Source: Chimonanthus salicifolius
Lineage: Eukaryota > Streptophyta > Magnoliopsida > Laurales > Calycanthaceae
NCBI GenBank assembly: GCA_013350335.1
Contig: CM023542.1
Coordinates: 8,604,025 to 8,668,024 of the forward strand
DNA length: 64,000 nt
Direction: 5' to 3'
Part shown: positions 26,901-40,800 of the stretch, piece by piece
Position numbering within the stretch: the stretch's first letter is position 1
Layout of the letters: each line of letters starts with the position of its first letter
Translations under genes and position numbers: made by a program
Notes under the pieces: generated by a model
Seen by the model: only the letters and a program-made list of their open reading frames with translations
Told to the model about the DNA's origin: nothing
Databases searched by the model: none

Positions 26901-29900
26901 AATGGCCTGCACTCTGTTGCAATGTTATGACATGTATAACCGAACTTCATTTAAATGATATGTGGCCCAACTTATTGAACTATATACAGGTTGTACATCA
27001 TATACAATGACACATTTTATGTACCACCTTGATTCCTGAGACTAAGCATTGATTTTGTATTCTAGGTCCATGTAATGGTTCACAACCTTCTTCATATTCT
27101 CGGAAATCAATAAGCACTCATATGGAGTTTAAGTGATAATCCACAGACAATTCAAACTACATTGACAGTTTCTCTTTGGAAATTTATGTATTAAATGGAT
27201 GGGTAGTTTAATATCTTCATAATTCCAAGAGCATTAATGTGTTACTCTGTTTTCTAATCACAACTACTAAACCATTCAGGCAACTGTGGAATCTGCAATT
27301 TTTTATTTTATCCATGATCACTCATGCAGAAAGCAGCATACTATAAGATCACATGACCAATGACATATTGTAGAAATAATACGAAGTACACAGAATGATA
27401 AAAACAAATTTACCAGGTTGTGGCATTTCAAGCTTCTGAGCCCATGCTCTACAAATGAAAATTGCTTACAGAAAATTTACCTAGCATAATTACCTTGACC
27501 AGGAGAGCTCAATAAACTATTCATTAAAATTGTATCATAACCAACAAAAGTATTTATCAGAAGCTGCTGCCACCTGGAAAGTAATTCTAACATTAGAAAA
27601 GTTACCAATGTCTCCACAAGAGGAAAATAAGTAACAAATGAAAAGCATAGAGGAACTTAGAAGATGAAGAGAAACAAGAATTAACAATAAGCCAATTCAT
27701 AAAAACACTACTATTCTGAGGAGGAAAAAAAATCAACATGCCAATTCAGAAAATGAGGCCTAGAAGAGTCATGACAAGGTGAGAACCATATTAATCTTTG
27801 GCACTAGGTGATTACTCCCAAACATGATACAAATATTTACTAACTAAAGGAAAAAATAGGATTTACAAGGAACAAGTCTTGAAGCCATGTTCTCAATTTC
27901 ATTTCTAATATTTAAAGCTTACTTTCAGGCAAGAAAGAAGAGTGGAAGTTAGGAAATTTGTACTGCCAGGTCCCATTGTCTGATCCATCTAACAAGCCTA
28001 AAATCAAGAACTTCAAACATAAATGAGACAGGTCATGAGTGACTTGTGAGTCAAGGATTAGTTTTGGTAACTACATCAGCGCAAGTTTTATCATATCAGT
28101 AAGTTCTAAGGCTTACTTTCTGAAGATCCTCTTTCATTGTCTGACCCTAAAGAAGTTCCTAAGTTTTCCATAATCTTAAAAAAGGGGGGAAAACCTATAT
28201 TTTGGTAAAAAATTAAAAGAGACCTACTGAATGTCATTGACTAATGGCAAGTCCTTTGCACTAAGTGGGGAAAATTGTTGTTTGCACTGAGTGCGGACCC
28301 TCTAGAGGTCACCACCACCCAAGGAACAGAGAGGACTAGAAGTACTTTTCATGGATTAGTTGTATCTCAAAAATGAGCCAGATTAACAGTGCTCTTGATT
28401 TTAAGGCTAAAAGATCAACAATAACAACCAACACTCAATTTCAATCCAGCTGTGAGCAGAACTCTCATTACCATCAAATTTGGGACATGTCTAATATACA
28501 AGATATAGTGGATGTATCGTGGGCTAGGTGCAAGAGGGCCTAAGTGGGCCCCACAAAAAAATTCACATGGTGCAAACTGTTTGTAACAGATAAATCAATT
28601 TAAAACAGTAGTTAACCATGGACCTTTAGTCAACACAATCAAAGGGATTTGGAATATCTAACAAATGTTAAAATAATTAGGAATATAGGAGCTTCTTTCA
28701 AATAAGTTTAAAAGATGGGGGCTTCTCTAGGGAAAATACTAAAAATTAATCACCTAAGTTCTAATACTAAGAGTTGACATTGCTAATATTTGTTATAGGT
28801 CAAGCCAAGTTCACATGTTTTTAAAATGGTAAGAATGAGTTTGAATTTTTTTTGTTAGTGGTGGTGGTGGTGGTCATCATCAAAGAAAAGTGGAACCACT
28901 CTAGGATAATCCATGTTTGAACTGGTGTAAACGAAAATTAGACAAATTGGTTTTGTTACAGGGTGATGATCAGTAGAGAGAGGAAGTTGGTCGAACTTTC
29001 CTTGGTTCACATTCATTGGCAACACCGATTATGGCCAAACCTAAGTAAAAACTCATTCTTGTCCTTTAGAATAAGCTTTACTAGTCAACCCAATTGTGGA
29101 AAGCAATTCCAATAGCACTGAACTCTTTGAAATAAAACCAAAACAAGTCATGAAAGTTATCTCAAATTATCAATGAAGGGAATCTTGACTAAAATTGACA
29201 TGGCTTTCCACCTTATGCCAAGAGAGATACAATCCCTGATTTGTCCAATTCTTTTGTGGAGGACCTCTGGTATAGAAATTCCTCATTCCCTGCAGACTCT
29301 CTCCTCATCAGTGCAAATGGTGTTTTTCTCTTAACTATGGTCATTCTCTGAGCCATTTGGTATAGTAGCAGTATATCAACAGTGAACTTTTTTTTTTAAT
29401 GGTAACTTTATTAACTACATCTACAGTGAACTATTCTAGGCAGAAAACAGGCCAGTCATTGATCAACTAAAGATTTGCTCTTAGTTAGATGAGACAAGGT
29501 GCTAAAAAGGCACAGAGAAGGTAGAAATGTGCTAATAACAATTTAGATAAACAGGAGACGCATGCAACAAACATTATGAAATTCAAATGCTAATGATATC
29601 AATAACTAAACCACACTTTATGCATATATACTATTACCCAGGATCTCATGAGCGACGTTGCCCATTGGATAAAGACATTTTGGAGCCCACCTTGGCCCCA
29701 CTCACACCCTAACCTACGCCATGAATTCTATCCTTATCCAATTTGAACTCTCTCTCTCTCTCTATCACAATCCAATAGATCTTTCCAATCCACCCAACTC
29801 CATGATCATAATTAGGCTTCACATGGAGCTTTCACCATAATAACACTTTATGCGGGGTGAGACTGATCAAATTCCCTCCCATTCCCACCCCCTCCCGCCC

Positions 29901-31727
29901 GCCACCCCCCCCCCCTCCCAATCACACAAACACTGAATAGAAATAAATTTGATATCCATTGCATATAGAAGTAACTTTAACTGGCACTTAAGTGTACATA
30001 AACATCATATGCTCCAAATTCCACATTAAAGAGTCGCACTTCAAGTACTTAGGTGAACAAAACCTGTTCCCAAAGCAAGAATGTTGAGCAGAAATGCTGA
30101 TGTTGACGGTTCTTATATTATGCTGAGATTTGGCTCCATCAGGAAGAAACAAATAGCCCTGCACAGTGAGAACCTAGCTGAAAGCTTGTTGGAAGCAGTA
30201 ATAAATATCACAGGAAGAGAGAGAGAGAGACTAGATACATCTGTGAAGGACTGTGAATTGCTATTGCAGCACATGCACTAGGGAATGATGGCTGTCAATA
30301 CCATGTCTGCATGCAAGTGTACAAGCACACAGAGGAGTCATTCTGGCATGAGAATTGAGTCCTATGAATGTTTAGTGGCATATGAGCATTCCTCTAGACT
30401 CACTACTACTGGAGACAGGGTGTCCATGATACATTGGTGAATAGTTCAGCAGCATGTATGATTTGACAAATACCAACAACTTCCACATTAGATATAAGCT
30501 TTTATAGATAGCAATATCTAACCTGACCCACCAACATGGCCCGAAAAATCTGGGTTCTAGGTCATGCATATATAGAAAACCAAAAATTTAAATTGACCCA
30601 CCAACTTGGCCCAAAAAATCTGGGTTCTAGGTCATGCATATATAGAAAACAAAAAATTTAAATTGACCCAACCCAACCTGCCCCAAACAAATCCAAGTTG
30701 GGTTGGGTAGAGGGTCTTGGACCCGAACCCTACCCGACCTAAATTCAAAAACACCATTGTGTCCATTTTCCATAGCCTAATGGTTCCCAAATGAAAGAGA
30801 AGCCCTCTTATCCTTCATTTTTATTAAAAATATTTTTCATACATTTTTAATTTTTTTTTAAATTTGAATCAATATAGGTTGGTTTAAATAAAATGAAATT
30901 TGGGTCAGGCCAGCCAACTCAACCTGAACCCAACCCAACCTATTGCCACCCTTGTATACTCTAGTTTCACTCATGCTTACCGAGGAATTTTCTTAGAAAA
31001 GAACCCGATTTTCATCAATCCAAACCAATGATGAAGCAACCCCACCATGATTCCTCGTAACCCAGAATAACGCTTCAACTGGGTAATATTAACCACTGGA
31101 TCATTCATAAATGTACTCACCCCAATCAGAGTGAATTCAGATGCATACAAATTCATGCGTCCGGGTGGATGGTATTATTGAACAGCTTAGAATTTGCAGG
31201 AGGCAAAGTCCCACAGGAGGATTTTGGTTGGAAGTACCAAATTGTCTCAATTTTGGTGAAAGGGTGTGAAATCTAATACTCAGATAATGAAACACTCCAA
31301 CTGGCACGCGGACACACATGCATGCGTGCACAGATACATCAGTGCAGCCACATATATGTGTGTAGATCTCTGTATTACTGTATATATGATGTAAAGTTAA
31401 TAAGAAAGAAAAAGAAAGCAGTGAAAATGTTACCTTCTCAACAGTGTATAAGTAAGTTGGTTCAAATGCTTTGCATCTCTTCTCAAGCCATTGTACTGTA
31501 ACAGAGAACGCAACTTAGAGAAGAAATACAGCCAAAGAAGAATAAACAGCAACCTTCATGCAACAATAAATAATTTACACAAGAGGCATATTGATCTGTT
31601 CCTGTCATGTCCAAGATAGTTGCTTAAAGCATTTAAACATGAATTGCAGCACCAAAAGAAGTAAACTGACAGGGATCATTTCCAATGTTACGTGTAAACC
31701 AGATTCAACACTGCAACGTCACCTGAA

Positions 31728-31801
<74 letters not shown>

Positions 31802-34800
31802 TCTATATGTATATATAATATCGTTTCACCCCTGCAACATCGCGGAACCACAACAATCACCTGGGTGGTAATTCATTCAACGGTATTCTCACTGATGGTT
31901 TTTGAAAATTGTACTGTTGGATATTAGAAAAAAAAACATCACATGTGCAACTGTCTCTCCCTCTCCCTCTCCCTCTCCCCATCACCCTAGCATATCGGCT
32001 TATTTCAGTAACTATGTAACTTTTAGTTAAAATATTTTTTTATAAGAATTTCTAAATGGACCAAAATATTGGTTGAAAATAGAAATGAATTGAAATTTTC
32101 AAATATTTAACAGAAATATCAATCTCTTAATATAATTTTAAGCATTTTAAAAACTCAAAAGTATCAGTTTTTCAGATTATATAATTTCATCCGCAATATC
32201 AATTTAATACAATAATTTCAACATTTTCAAAAAATCTAAAAAGTAAATATTTTACTTGAGTATAGATTTTTATTTAAAAATAAAAAACTAAAATTTGAGA
32301 GAAAATTAGTTTAACTTAGAAATCATCGGTGAACCAATAATTTCAAAAAGAAGGGCTTTTAGGTATTAGGAAAAAAAATGAAAACCTAAAATCTAATTTT
32401 TTAGATTAAAAAAAAAAACCAGAATCTTATAAATTAGGGTTAAAAACCCAACATCTGATTTTAGTTAGGTTTTAAAAACGAAAACCCAAAATATGAAGTT
32501 TTTAGATTTTAAAGAGGAAGACCCAGAATCTTATTTTTTTTAGTTTTTAGACCCAAAATCTGATTTTCTATGCTTTAAAAAATAAACAAAATATATTTTT
32601 TAGGTTTTATAAAACTAAAACATTCAAACATGAAAATGCAAAATCCAATTTTTAGGTTTTAAAAAGCAAAAAAAATCTGATGTATCAGGTTTTAAAAAAC
32701 AAAAATCCAAAATCTGTTTCTTTAAGTTTTAAAAAATAAAAGCCCAAAATCTCTGCATAACTCCCTAGATTTTTTAAGTTTTAAAAATGAAAATCAAAAA
32801 ATCTAAGTTCATGAATTTTCGAATTTAAAAATATGTAAAAACAAAAAATCGGTTTTAAAAAGAAGCAAAATGACTATAAAGACTTCATAAAAAAAAACTC
32901 AAGAAACAGAATTTGGAGCCATCCATATGGTGAGATTCCAATGCAAAATCGGTGTGTTGTCCGTCTTCGAACTTCAGCGAGGGAGAGAGAAAAGGGGGAC
33001 AAGGGAAGGGACCAACAGTCAACCTACTCGGGGTTGGTACCTTTGTTTCGTTTTTTTTTGTTCTCTCTCTCTCTCCATGAAAGTGGTTTCAAGAAACCAC
33101 CACATAAATGGAATCTATCCGTTCTTTTAATTGAACGGCTGCAGCTGGCCCATGTAGACTTTCGCAGGTTCCACGACATCGCAAGGTGAAACAAATTTTA
33201 TATATATAAACTCTGTCGCACACAATTTTGATATATTTTGAGAGATTCTATTCAACACAGAAAATTCTTTAGCCATTCTCAAAAATTGCTAATATATATT
33301 ATATTATATTTGACAAACATAACAAAGAGGAACAATAGCCGTTACCTATAAATGAGTCAAGCCTTTCGAAGTGAAGAATATGTGACCACCTTTGTCTAGC
33401 CAGAATCACATCCCATCCTACAGTATTCTATAGTTCAAATTTCAGTTATAGGAAGGAAGCTTGTATTTTATTCTGATATATATTCAATATGCATAGAAAC
33501 CAAGTGAACTCATTTTATATGATCAATTTGTGTCCATTCCAGTCCGTTCCAGTTGCAAGTTTCAAACAAACTGATAATATATGCAGAATGCCTAGATTTC
33601 AAAAATCAATGCATGTTTTAAAACAAAAAGACAACATATGCAGCATGCCAGGACATGCAATATCAATACACATATTAGGGAGTACACAAAACACTGACAG
33701 TTTATACTCCGAAACTTCAAAGTTATGTATTACAAGGATATTGTTATAATGAAAATAGGAAAAAGAAACAAAGAGATGGAGGAAAAGAGAGAATTCTCTG
33801 TATATTGTATCGCATGTTTAGTAACAAAGGAGGATACATGAATATAAAGAGTACAGGAATCCAATCGAGGTGAGTAAAAAGGAATGAAAAATCAGTTACA
33901 AGCATTTATAATCAATGATATCTAACAATATCTAAAAGTCAACCCACAAGTGTACAATGTGATACACCATATCCTACAACACTCCCTCAAGTTGGTGCAA
34001 AGATATCAATCAAGCCTACCTTGTTGAAAACATCATCAAGTTGAAAGTGAGAGATAGCTTTCGTCATCATGTCTGGTAATTCATCATTGGACTTCAAATA
34101 TAGAATGACAATATTCTTAGAGGATACATGAAGTCGAAGAAAATGACAATCAATCTCTATATGTTTTGTATGCTCATGGAAAAATGGATTCAAAGCAATA
34201 TTACAGTTAATTGTCACAGAACATGATAAGTGCCTTTGAGGAAGAAAAGCCAAATTCATCAAGAAACTGCTTGAATCACAGTAATTAATATGTTGTGTTG
34301 GCCATGGCCTTGTATTCTGCCTCTACTGGAACAAACAACAACAATTTGTTTCTTACTTCGCAAAGAAACTAAATGAAATCCTAAACGAATACAATAACCT
34401 GAGATAGATCGTCAATCACCAAGAGAACTAAGCTAATCAGCGTCATAGTACCCACGAATATTAAACATAGACTGATTCCTATAAAAAAAGTCCACAACCA
34501 GGGTGGGCCTTGAGATAAAGTAAAATGAAGGCAGCATAAAGTGCACATCCGTAGGAGCATGCATAAATTGAGTAACCACAGACAGCATAGGCCAAGTCAA
34601 GCCGGATGAAGGTAAGATAATGAGATTGCCTACCAAGTGTTGATAAAAATGAGAATCAGGAAGATGAGTCCGATCAGATGAAAAAAAATTGAATTAACAT
34701 CAAGCAGTGTCTCTGCAGGCTTGCATCCAGAATATCCAGCATCATGAAGAAGATCTAAAGCATATTTTCGGTGGGAAAGAACAAGTCTTTCGATAATCGA

Positions 34801-37800
34801 GCAACTTTAATTCCCAAGAAATAACGAAGTAAGCCAAGGTCTTAATATCAAAAGACTGTTGCAGATAGGCTTTAAAAGCACTGATAGATGACTCATTATT
34901 CCATATTAAGACTATATCGTCCACATAAACCATAAGAAGTATAACAACATAATTAGCACGATACACAAAAACAGAATGATCTGATTGATATTGTGTAAAA
35001 CCATAATTTAACAAGGTTCTATTAAATTTATCAAACCACGCCCTGTGACGACCCGACCTTACCCATCACAATATTGTCCACTTTAGACCTCACCTGGGCC
35101 GGCACGGCTTTACTTTGGGCCCTAGCCCAAAAGGCCTTGTGATGGAGAGGGGCTTGCCTCCTCAAATAAAGCCCCTATCACCCAAGTCCACAACCAATGT
35201 GGAACTTTGGGTGGGGGTATCACACGCCTAAGCAGACTGTTTGAGACCATATATTGCTTTCTTAAGCCGGCAATACCTTCCCTTGCTCCCCCTGTCTAAT
35301 AAAGCCCAAAGGTGGTAGCATATAAACTTCTTCTTCGAAGTCACCATAGAGAAATGCATTCTTGACATCTAACTGATTAAGTGTTCACTTTTGAGTAGTA
35401 GCAATAGAGATAATAACCCATACAGAGGTGATCTTTGCAACATGAGAAAGTATCCTGATGATCAATTCCTTAAGTCTGAGTAAAGTCTTTAGCCACCAGG
35501 CGAGCTTTATATCAAGCAATGGATCCGCCTTGGTTGTGTTTGAGAGCAAAGACTTACTTACACCTTACAAGAGTCTTACCCTATGTAAAAGATGTCTTCT
35601 CCAAAGTTCGATTTTTTTCAAGTGCAACCATTTCTTTTCCATAGCGGCCTTCCAGGAAAGGTCTCAAAGTGCACTATCAATCCTCTTAGGAATGGAAGGT
35701 GTACCTATTTTGGAGAGGAAGCTGTGACATGATGAAGAAACGGTATTATAGTAAACAAAATGGTTTATAGGATGTTCAGTACATACATGTTTACCTTTCC
35801 TCAAAGCAATGAGGAGATCAGAATTCTCAAGTGATGGATCTGGACAGTCCAAGGATGATTGAGTGGTAGTGGGTGAAGCATGGGGCATGTATTTCTTCCC
35901 ATGATAAACAATAAGAGGCTTAGAGGTAGACGGATAAACAATGCCAACACTATCCATAGGAGTACGAAAAACAAGAGGAGAAGAAGAAGACTTATGACTA
36001 GATGGTTCAAAATAAGGAATATTTTCAAAAAAAGGCAATATCCATAGAAACGATTCTTTTACCAAATATCGGATCAAAAAATTTATATCCTTTTTTAGTG
36101 GAAGAGTAGCCCAAGAACACACATTTCACAAAAAAAAAAAAAAATTTGAAAGATTGTCAGCAAAAATATCATGAATAAAACAGGTACATCCAAAAACACG
36201 CAATAGAAACAGAACGATAGGTAGAAATAAGTCAAATAATCTTTTTTTTAAATAGTTCATATATTAATCGATAAAAAAACACCAGAGATGCAAATACAAA
36301 ATAGAATACAGATAAAGCTACAATCACTAGTAACTGGAAAAGACACGAAATAAATCAAATAATCAATAGGTGATTTGTTGTTTAAGACTCTTGCGGGCAT
36401 GTGATTTATAAAATAGCAAGCAATAAGAATAGAATCAGGCCTATATGACTTAGGAACATTCATTGCAAATAACAAAGATCGAGCTACCTCAAGAAGATGA
36501 CGATTCTTCTTTTCAGCAACTCCATTTTGTTGAGGTATATGGGGGCAGAAAGATTGAGATTTAATCTCATGTTCCCAAAGACAATGTAAAAAAGAGAGAG
36601 ACATATATTCTCCCCCATTATCACTTCGCAAGATTTTAAGACAACAATCAAATGAGTAGTAATCCATTTATGATGTGCAAAAATGATCAAAGACCTCAAA
36701 TTTAAGTTTCATCAAATAAAACCATGTCATTCAAGAGTAATCATCTATGAATGTAACAAAATAACAAAATCATGTTGAAGAAGCCCGGTTTCTTGGAGAT
36801 TATGGAGTAGTTTTTTGGATCTTATGGGAACTTCTTCAGTTTGTCCGGGTTCTTGGGAAGGGGTTATGGAGTATTGGCTTCTATCCGGGTTGAGAACTAG
36901 GAAAAAGCTTGCTTGGAATTCGATTCCTTCTGTGGTAGTATGGTCTATCTGGAAAGAAAGGAGTCAGAGGGTTTTCGAGGGGATTGCTTCGGACTTCAAT
37001 GGCCTTTTCCTAAACACAAAATGGAGACTTTGTTCCTGGCTTTGTGCTAATAAGGAGTTCAGGGATTTCAAGGTTAGCGATATGTTTCAGTCGTGGGAGG
37101 GGTGTATGAAATCATATTTGAAAGTTAAGAAAGTTATGGCCTTGTGGTCCCCTCCTGCGCGAGGGGAACTCAAATTTAATGTTGATGGCGCCTCAAGAGG
37201 TAAACCGGGACCTGCGGGAATTGGAGGCGTACTTAGGGATCATCGGGGAACTGTAAGATCGATCTTCTCAGAATCTGTGGGCTCCAAAGAATCCAATGAG
37301 GCGGAACTTTTGGCTATTCGGAGGGCTTTAAGTTTAGGGACCGTATTAGAAGGTGTTAAATTAGTTATTGAGAGTGATTCCTCCAATGCTATTAAATAGG
37401 CTAGCGGAGAGAAGCGTCCTCCATGGAGGCTTACTACTTTGGCGAGGGAGATTAAGGTTTTGTCCTTGGGCTTAGAGGTATCATTCTCACACATTAGTCG
37501 CTCGGCCAATGGTGTTGCAAACTTTTTTGCAAAAAATGGAGTTGATGGAGCTATTCAGGGCATTTTTCATTTATCAGATGGATAGCCTTACATGATCTTT
37601 GTTTTTGTCTTGTTTTTTAGGACTTGGTGGGCTTTTGGTTTCTTTGGATTGTTATTTTGTTTTTATCTCTTATTTGTGGTTTATATCTCTTAGGCCCTCT
37701 CTTTGAATTCTCTTCTCTTGTATTTTTCTCTTCTAATGATATTAACCTTTTAACTGCTCAAAAAAAAAAAGAAACAATGGATGACAAAAAAAAAAAAGGG

Positions 37801-40800
37801 TGATATCTAAACATCAGAATATATTAAGAAAAGAAAAGTGGAAGAAGAATGATTAGAAGACGGAAAAAATGTGGGCCGGTGCTGCTTTTCATACTGGAAC
37901 CTTTCAAAGACAAAATTATCAAGTTTCAAAGAAGGTCGCAAATGCTTAACATTGTATTTGAGGGATGACCAAACCTACAATGCCAAAGCCAAATGTCTTG
38001 ATGACTACAACAACAAGCAACATATTCTGAGTCAATTTGTGGATAAAAAAAGTATAAGACCATTTTCTTCACGACCACCACTAATCGTCTTTTTCATGGC
38101 CAAATCATGAATAACACAATGAGAAGGGAAAATAGTCACAGAGAAATTTAGGGCCTTAGGAAACAAACTAACAAATAAAAGATTATTAGACAAATGAGGA
38201 ACATTAAGAACAGAAGGAAGATCAAGAGTAGAAAAAATCGAAATGGTCCATTTATCGATGATGGAGGTAAAGTTCCCATCAGCAAATTTAACATTTCCAA
38301 AAGAAAGGGGTTTTAGAGAAGAAAAACAAGACCTACCTGTCATGTGATCCGTAGCCCCAGAATCAATAATCCAGGGACTGTAGGATGTGGTCTGGAAAGC
38401 AAATGAGATAGTACCTAATTGAGCAACGGAAGTTTAGGCATAACTAGAGGATTGAAGGCTCTTAAGTTGCATCATATCTTGCTGTAAAGAATCAATTCGT
38501 ACTGAGACACTTGAATAGCATCATCTCCAAGAGAAATAGGGCTAGGAAATGCCATTAAGATTGATCACAGTAGTGAGATTGCAAAAAAATCCCCAACAAT
38601 GCAGGTTTACAGCAGATCAACCCAGAATCACCAAAAACTAAGAGCCCAATAGGAGGAAAAAATCACGCTATAGTAACTGTGCCTGAAAAAATGGGTCCCA
38701 CAAGCACAAATCAGCAACCCAGATCAGTAAGAGAGGAGAGACCAAGAGAAACTAGGTATGAGTGGATTAAATGGTAATCCAACCTTAAGACTCCAGACTG
38801 AAACAAAATTTAAAAAAAAATTCCAAATCCAAGATGTATAGCAGCACTGGCGGACAATATTGCATCAATAGTGGGCCCCACCCATAATGGAAGGGAGAAT
38901 GACCGAGCATATGAAAACTAGAGCCTAAAAAAAATTGTTCATGCCATCTCTGAACACAAAAATGAGAATAGAGACAAGGGGTCCCACAATGCACCAAACC
39001 CTAAGACCCACCTGATGGATGGAAGTAGAGCACAAAAACGAATAGAGTGATGGTGGTTTCAAAAGCCAATGAACAATATCCGCATGGATCGAAGGTGAAC
39101 AGGAAAATTGTTCTTGGAGCTATCGCACGAGGCTTGTTGCAGTCTGAAAAAAATCGTGAATCCGTGTTGAGGAGATGATTCAACCACAAAGGGAGACGAT
39201 TGAAGGGGATAGGAAACACACCAGAGGCCGAAGGCAATGTAGAAATCCCCAAAAAAATGACTTCCAAAGGCAAAAAATTCAAAAATCGAACTTGGTTGAT
39301 ACCATGTTATAATGAAAATTAGGAGAAAAGAAAGAAAAATATAGAGGAAAAGATAAGAAAATAGAGAGATAATTCTTTGCATATTGTATTGCTTATTTTC
39401 TAACAAATGGGGGATACATGTATATAAAGAGTACAGGGAGTCAATCAAGGCGAATAAAAAGGAAAGAAAAACCATTTACAATCAATGATATCTAACAATA
39501 TCTAAAAGTCAACCCACATGTGTAGCAACATATCCTACAACATATACCAATTAATATTATTTAGCAATTCTAATGGAAAATATTACAATGTTAGATTTGT
39601 CAACATTGGTGGCATGCCCTCATGCCCCTAGCAGTGCCACTATACAGTTCTGATGAGCATGTGTATAGGAATGCTATTTCACATTGCCTAAATGAGATGA
39701 TTCTAGACTTTTGTCTTTCAATTACTTTGTCTACCATCTAAATATGACTGATCATATTGTGTAATAACTATACACAAACCACATTGTAAACATCACTCCA
39801 GTATCCGAGGGAGACCCTGATAGACATGGGGAAAAAGGTAAGGCATACAATCAAGGGTGGAAATCAGAAATTATCCCATGGTGTGATGTGGTTGTTGAGG
39901 GTCGGGGATTGAGTAGGAGCTAGGTATAAATCGTAATTTTTTGAGGGGGCAGCATGCAAATTCTTAACATACTATAGGGGTTCTTCATAAAATCCCTGAA
40001 ATCTAGGGGGGTTTTAAAATTTTGGTCAGGGGTTGCCAATTACAATGCTGTCTTACAGGCAATATAGAATGCCTAAACCTCCACTACCTGAATTTTGATA
40101 AACCAAATGGCAAAGTTCAACTTGATCTAAGAAGGAAAATAGAGAATGACTAGAATCATATAACATATGAAACCAAAAAAGTGGACAGGTAATTTTGATT
40201 GAGATCTCACCCATATCTGGCTGAAAACCTGCAGCAATTGGTTTGTGTTTCTCCACAAAGAAGAAAAAAGCATGCGACACTTGTTGCGGAAGTGAATAAC
40301 TGCTACTTTCAGAGATTCCTTAGCAGACAAAGGAAAACCTCTCTGTGGTGCCTCTGCATCAACACTAGTTTGTGCTCCATCTGCAACTAGCTTAGAGCTG
40401 CTATGGTCAACTGCATTTTCCATTTGAGGGTCAAGAAACTCTTTCTCATTCTTCCAGGATTTGAATATCAATTTACTCCTCTTAGCACCTGAACCTATCA
40501 AATTTGACCAAATTTTGGAAGCCAATAATGCCAAGCCAGTTGAATCCCTGTCTGGAAGTTTCAAATTCTCAGTTGAACTTCCATCCAGAACAGCAGTACA
40601 TCATATTCCTTTCATCTGTATTTCGAGCCCATAGTCCAGCACTATTTATCTGCAACACCAAACGCAAGTTCTTTTTTTTAAGATATAACAACAAAAACAA
40701 GGATATAATGACAATCACATAAGACAGAATGTCAATCATAGAGCACAAAATGTGAAATTTAATGGGGGGAAGAGAAAAGAGAGGGGGGGTTGGGGGGTGG

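Larger units (their letters stand above)
33742..39542 (-). mobile_element. Degraded Copia LTR retrotransposon (membralin intron 3), host of two nested insertions
   Basis: LTRs at 39305-39542 (5') and 33742-33981 (3') both run TG to CA and are clearly related but differ by many substitutions and indels, so the insertion is old. Directly inside the 5' LTR is TGGTATCAAC, a partial initiator-Met tRNA primer site. Inside the 3' LTR is a purine tract (CTTGAGGGAG). Minus-strand pol remnants in Copia order: protease-side fragment with DHMTGRSCFSSL context (about 38032-38345), integrase (SDNGGEY and PQQNGVAEKKNRHLLE, 36257-36667), reverse transcriptase (VYVDDIVL, 34742-35014), and an RNase H tail (FHEHTKHIEIDCHF, then LIDIFAPT, 33987-34262). 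Many stops and frameshifts; gag is not recognisable. The 5-bp flanks GATAT and TATAC do not match, so target duplication is lost or borders are eroded. Confidence 0.88.

Noticed and set aside
30081..30281. Plus-strand 66-codon frame
   Set aside because: It overlaps membralin exon 6 on the opposite strand, which explains the open frame.
31591..31818. Frame ending in a Tyr-Ile repeat
   Set aside because: The repeat is the (AT)n microsatellite; there is no other support for coding.
33742..39542. Copia element as an intact, possibly active retrotransposon
   Set aside because: Multiple stops, missing gag, two nested insertions and visibly diverged LTRs show it is dead.
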